From positions 54,576,108 to 54,640,107 of the forward strand of contig OZ024794.1 of assembly GCA_964017045.1 (NCBI GenBank): a stretch of DNA of 64,000 nt, read 5' to 3'. A model generated the notes under the pieces. It ran no database searches. It worked only from the letters and a program-made list of their open reading frames with translations, and was not told the DNA's origin. This DNA is from Omphiscola glabra. Lineage: Eukaryota > Mollusca > Gastropoda > Lymnaeidae. The position numbers and the translations under genes were made by a program. Of this stretch, positions 59,612 to 64,000 are shown piece by piece. Positions within the stretch are counted from its first letter, which is position 1. The number at the start of each line of letters is the position of its first letter.

Positions 59612-60002
59612 TAGGAAGTAATGCAGCTGTCAGGAAGTAATGCAGCTGTCAAAAAGTAATGCAGCTGTCAGGAAGTAATGCAGCTGTCAGGATGTAATGC
59701 AGCTGTCAGGAAGTAATACAGATGTCAGGAAGTAATGCAGCTGTCAGGAAGTTATGCAGCTGTCAGGAAGTAATGCAGCTGTCAGGAAGTAATACAGCTG
59801 ACAGGAAGTAATGCAGCTGTCAGGAAGTAATGCAGCTGTCATTAATTAATTAATCTGTCAGAAAGTAATGCAGCTGTGATGAATTAATTCAGCTGTCAGA
59901 AAGTAATGCAGCTGTCAGGAAGTAATGCAGCTGACAGGAAGTAATGCAGCTGTCAGGAAGTTATGCAGCTGTCAGGAAGTAATGCAGCTGTCTGGAAGTA
60001 TT
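59612..60002. repeat. Minisatellite, 19-bp unit, ~20 copies
   Basis: The unit is CAGGAAGTAATGCAGCTGT. It shares GCAGCTGT-like cores with the 59270 array but has a different period. Confidence 0.95.
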
Positions 60003-60129
60003 GCAAACACGGGGAAAATGCGTGTTCAGAGGGAAAATAAAAATACACTTATGCCGTGCTCAAGTAGTTTAAGATACGACATTTGATCTATCAGTTAAGA
60101 AGCTTCACATTGTTCATCGTTGAAACATT

Positions 60130-60310
60130 TGGGAACTTCTGACTTACTAGAAGTTGGGAACCTCTGACTTACTAGAAGTTGGGAAACTCTGACTTACTAG
60201 ACGTTTGGAACCTCGTAAATTACTTGAAGTTAGGAACCCCTGACTTACTAGTAGCTGAGACCCTCTGAATTACTAGCTGTTGAGATCCTCTGATCTACTA
60301 GAAGTAAAAA
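60130..60310. repeat. Degenerate tandem repeat, ~25-bp unit, ~7 copies
   Basis: Variants of TTGGGAACCTCTGACTTACT plus AGAAG, increasingly diverged to the right. Confidence 0.85.
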
Positions 60311-60454
60311 CACACTTTAATACTTGGGTAAAGAGCATTTTGTGATCTACCCTGGAACTTCGACTCTGTGAACGTCAGAAGGGCATTACGCGGTGTCATA
60401 TCAGTTTAACAGCTAGAAATTAATGGAGGGCATATCTTAGAGTTTAAAGGTGGG

Positions 60455-60682
60455 TTGTGATATTTAGTAGCTAGTCGTGATAAACTTAGGGGCTATCGTG
60501 ATAAGCTTAGGGTCTAGTCGTGATAAACTTAGGGTCTAGTCGTGATAAACTTAAGGGCTAGTCGTGAAAAACTTAAGGGTTAGTCGTGAAAAACTTAGCG
60601 GCTAGTCGTGATAAAGTTAGGGGCTAGTCGTGATAAACTTAGGGGCTAGTCGTGATAAGCTTAGGGGCTAGTCGTGATAAAG
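60455..60682. repeat. Minisatellite, 23-bp unit, ~10 copies
   Basis: The unit is GGGGCTAGTCGTGATAAACT plus TAG, with moderate variation. Confidence 0.93.
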
Positions 60683-60814
60683 AGAGCGACTGGACCACTG
60701 TTGCCGGTAGAATTGGGGCCAGACGGACATAGATAATGAATTCATTGGCCGATTTCCTTTAAACTTTGATTAACGCAAATTAATTTTTCCTTTGCTCTCT
60801 GTCGTCATGGCCGT

Positions 60815-61240
60815 TGTGGATCGGTGTAAGGATAGACAGGTCAAGCACGATGATTTGTGTAAGAATGGACAAGCCAGTGACAACGATCTATGTAGGAATG
60901 GAAAGACCAGTGACGAGGATGTACGTAAGATTGGACAGACCAGTGACGAGGATGTACGTAAGAATGGACAGACCAGTGACGAGGATGTGCGTAAGATTGG
61001 ACAGACCAGTGACGAGGATGTACGTAAGATTGGACAGACCAGTGACGAGGATGTACGTAAGAATGGACAGACCAGTGACGAGGATGTATGTAAGAATGGA
61101 CAGACCAGTGACGAGGATGTGCGTAAGAATGGACAGACCAGTGGTGAGGATGTGCGTAAGAATGGACAGACCAGTGACGAGGATGTACGTAAGAATGGAC
61201 AGACCAGTGACGAGGATGTACGTAAGAATGGACAGACCGT
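60815..61240. repeat. Minisatellite, 33-bp unit, ~12 copies
   Basis: The unit is AATGGACAGACCAGTGACGA plus GGATGTACGTAAG. It is open in two plus and two minus frames (123-165 codons) simply because 33 is divisible by three and there are no stops. No known domain. Confidence 0.95.
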
Positions 61241-61612
61241 GGATGAGAAGGGCAGACATACAGATAGTGCTGTGGCAGCAGACGCATGAATAAGTTTGAA
61301 TGAGACGGAGATGTAGTGAAGGTGAATGGAACGATTGCGAGAGGAGGGAATGATTTAGTGTTAATGAGATCGGAAATACGAGGGTAAAATTCGACGTGGA
61401 GGAATCCCTGATGTATATTTTTTAAAAGTGAGACGCCTAGAACGAAACGAAACTCAATGAAAGGTAATAATGGGGCTAGGGATGCCTTCGGGAAAGATTA
61501 GAGCTTAGTGAATGGAAAACATGTTTTTAAACAAACAAAGAAACACAATTGTACAATTACTTAAAGAAAAGAAAATAGTGCAATGTAATTTGGGAGGACG
61601 AACATGTGTAAC

Positions 61613-62178
61613 AATGAAAACTGTAATGGTGTAAGTTAAGTAGGTATTCGATGTAGCAATGAAAACTGTAATGGTGTAAGTTAAGTAGGTATTCGATGTA
61701 GCAATGAAAACTGTAATGGTGTAAGTTAAGTAGGTATTCGATGTAGCAATGAAAACTGTAATGGTGTAAGTTAAGTAGGTATTCGATGTAGCAATGAAAA
61801 CTGTAATGGTGTAAGTTAAGTAGGTATTCGATGTAGCAATGAAAACTGTAATGGTGTAAGTTAAGTAGGTATTCGATGTAGCAATGAAAACTGTAATGGT
61901 GTAAGTTAAGTAGGTATTCGATGTAGCAATGAAAACTGTAATGGTGTAAGTTAAGTAGGTATTCGATGTAGCAATGAAAACTGTAATGGTGTAAGTTAAG
62001 TAGGTATTCGATGTAGCAATGAAAACTGTAATGGTGTAAGTTAAGTAGGTATTCGATGTAACAATGAAAACTGTAATGGTGTAAGTTAAGTAGGTATTCG
62101 ATGTAGCAATGAAAACTGTAATTGTGTAAGTTAAGTAGGTATTCGATGTAACAATGGAAACTGTAGTGGTGCAAGTTA
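61613..62178. repeat. Minisatellite, 45-bp unit, ~12.5 copies, almost invariant
   Basis: The unit is TAGCAATGAAAACTGTAATG plus GTGTAAGTTAAGTAGGTATT plus CGATG. Only a few single-base variants, all in the last copies, implying recent expansion. The 205-codon minus ORF is an artefact. Confidence 0.97.
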
Positions 62179-62224
62179 ATTAGGAACGAATAAAAAAAAA
62201 AGATATATAAATATTTAAAATTAC

Positions 62225-62470
62225 TTTGTCCTCTCTATGCCCCGCTTTCTCTTCTCTGTGTCCTATTTTTTCTTCTCGGTGCCCCACTTTTTCCTCTCTG
62301 TGACATACTTTGTCATCTCTGTTCCCTACGTTATCCTCTGTGTGCCCTACGTTATCCTCTCTGTGACCTAGTTTGTCCTATCTATGCCTTACATTCAGCT
62401 CTCTGTGCCCTTCTGTGTCATCCCTCTCTATGCCCTAATTACTCCTCTCTGTGCCCTACTTTGGCTTTTC
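62225..62470. repeat. Degenerate tandem repeat, ~21-bp unit, ~12 copies
   Basis: Variants of CTCTCTGTGCCCTACTTTGT. Confidence 0.85.
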
Positions 62471-63504
62471 CTTGTCATACTTTACAATCTAAAAACAGCA
62501 CCCACAGCCTACATAAAATTTAAAAGCTGTTTGTATTTCTTTCGTCCCAGCCGCCACACCAAAGGGATTGTACTGTTATTTACCCAACAAGATTTTTTTC
62601 AAATTTTGAGTTCTTTTCCCCAAAGATCGACGTAACGATGCTCAATATTAACTATCAACTATTACAGGATTTTCATTTTGGTCCGATGAATAAAACAGAT
62701 TAAACCATTCCCTCGGATTTACAACACGACTCATTTAACGTGAAAACTAAGAGTGCATGCCCTATCCCCATAATGTTGATATTCTGAGACACAAGAGACG
62801 AACATTAAAGTGCATCACACGTTTCGTTCGTAACGCGGTAAAATCAGTTTTTTTGTTAAACACTCAATCTCACGGGAACCCAACCAGCATCTCAAGAATT
62901 TTTGTAAACATTTTTTTTTTTTTGGGGGCCAAACATTTTATGACGTGTGATCATTTAAGGACGACCCGAAGGCCGACGCCTGAGACTAGGGGATGAGAAT
63001 GTGAAGCTCTGGTTTCTTCGGGAATCTTAGCTTTTTGTAAAGAAGGAAATATGAAATAATTCAAAATTTCCGAAACACCATTTACAAACAAAAAAAAAAA
63101 AAACAACAAAACACTATATTGATAAAATGCATTGAACCGACCATCACTTTTTATAATAACAGATTGCCTTCATTAATTTCCACTTGAACGTCCTTCCCTT
63201 GTCAATACATGCTGTTTATAAGTCTAACATGTTTCATGAAAACCGACAAAGAAAAAAAAATCAACTAATTAAAAGGCTTACGATTTGGAAATTCGTAGTG
63301 GGTTTTAATGACATAATATGATCTCTGCTACTTTCACTTTCACTTTCACATATTTTCTTTATATCTCATTGAGAGCATTTAAATTTGAAGTCCATGAAAA
63401 GCATTTTGAAATTTCCAATTATAAATATAATTAGGTTCGTGCATAAATGATGTATTACAAATATTTCCACATAGATTTTTTTCCTTTTTACCCACTGTTT
63501 TCTA

Positions 63505-63865
63505 TCTATCTGAAATGTGTTATAGTTATTTGATTATTATTTGATATGTGTTATAGTTATTTGATTATTATTTGAAATGTGTTATAGTTATTTGATTATT
63601 ATTTGATATGTGTTATAGTTATTTGATTATTATTTGATATGTGTTATAGTTATTTGATTGTTATTTGATATGTGTTATAGTTATTTGATTATTATTAGAT
63701 ATGTGTTATAGTTATTTGATTATTGTTTGATATGTATTATAGTTATTTGATTATTGTTTGATATGTGTTATAGTTATTTGATTATTATTTGATTTGTGTT
63801 ATAGTTATTTAATTATTATTTGATATGGGGCATAGTGATTCGATTAGTATTATTTGATATGTGGT
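63505..63865. repeat. Minisatellite, 31-bp unit, ~11 copies
   Basis: The unit is TGTGTTATAGTTATTTGATT plus ATTATTTGATA. Divergence rises at the right edge. Confidence 0.94.
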
Positions 63866-64000
63866 GTAGCTATTCGGTTTGAATGTGAAAAAGAAAAAAA
63901 GAAAGATATTTCAAAAGATTAATTTCATACCCAAGGCTTTAGAAGATCACTCTCTACCGATGAAGTAAACATTCACGATGTCCTCAAACGGCAGTCTCAA

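Larger units (their letters stand above)
44814..64000. other. Gene-free 19-kb stretch dominated by tandem repeats
   Basis: I find no exon chain, conserved protein motif, tRNA or rRNA on either strand. Contents are about 20 tandem arrays, small transposons (48158, 53908, 54470, 58422) and AT-rich unique sequence. It may be intergenic or a large intron of a gene outside the window. Confidence 0.6.

Noticed and set aside
60792..61289. 165-codon ORF with a DEDVRKNGQTS repeat
   Set aside because: The same 33-bp array is open in two plus and two minus frames, as expected from periodicity. The flanking non-repeat residues show no recognisable domain.
61557..62174. 205-codon minus ORF of 15-residue repeats
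   Set aside because: An almost invariant 45-bp minisatellite. No sign of codon-level selection and no neighbouring exons.

Overview
The window looks like AT-rich, intron-rich animal nuclear DNA. Genes are split by GT-AG introns of 0.1 to 4.6 kb. I infer a mollusc, perhaps a heterobranch gastropod, from the mix of hAT-type MITEs with CAGTGGCGTAG-like ends and the very dense minisatellites; the sequence alone does not prove this. Nothing bacterial (operons, ribosome binding sites, CRISPR) is present.

Three genes can be rebuilt exon by exon with consistent splice phase. (1) About 794-12742, + strand: the C-terminal 312 residues of a prolyl 4-hydroxylase alpha subunit. It is 5' partial; the upstream exons lie outside the window. 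(2) 14379-27474, - strand: a complete 19-exon antiquitin (ALDH7A1) gene of 538 residues. It lies tail-to-tail with gene 1, about 1.6 kb away. (3) 31159-44813, + strand: a 9-exon WD40 protein of the MAPKBP1/WDR62 family, 901 residues. It lies head-to-head with ALDH7A1 across a 3.7-kb gap filled with MITEs. The three genes belong to unrelated pathways (2-oxoglutarate-dependent prolyl hydroxylation, lysine catabolism and aldehyde detoxification, scaffold/centrosome), and I see no functional link between them.

From 44.8 kb to the end (19 kb) I find no coding gene. That part is mainly minisatellites plus a few small transposons.

The main character of the window is repeat content. About 40 independent minisatellite arrays (units of 10-68 bp) cover roughly a quarter of it by my tally, and several show higher-order structure. 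Transposons include a truncated LINE, an 11-bp-flanked insertion with a TAAG tail, MULE-like foldback elements with 9-bp target duplications, and several hAT-type MITEs with 8-bp target duplications. Two of those MITEs are nested in other elements, and one resembles a vertebrate-associated hAT family. Most long ORFs in the window come from array units whose length is a multiple of three and which lack stops.
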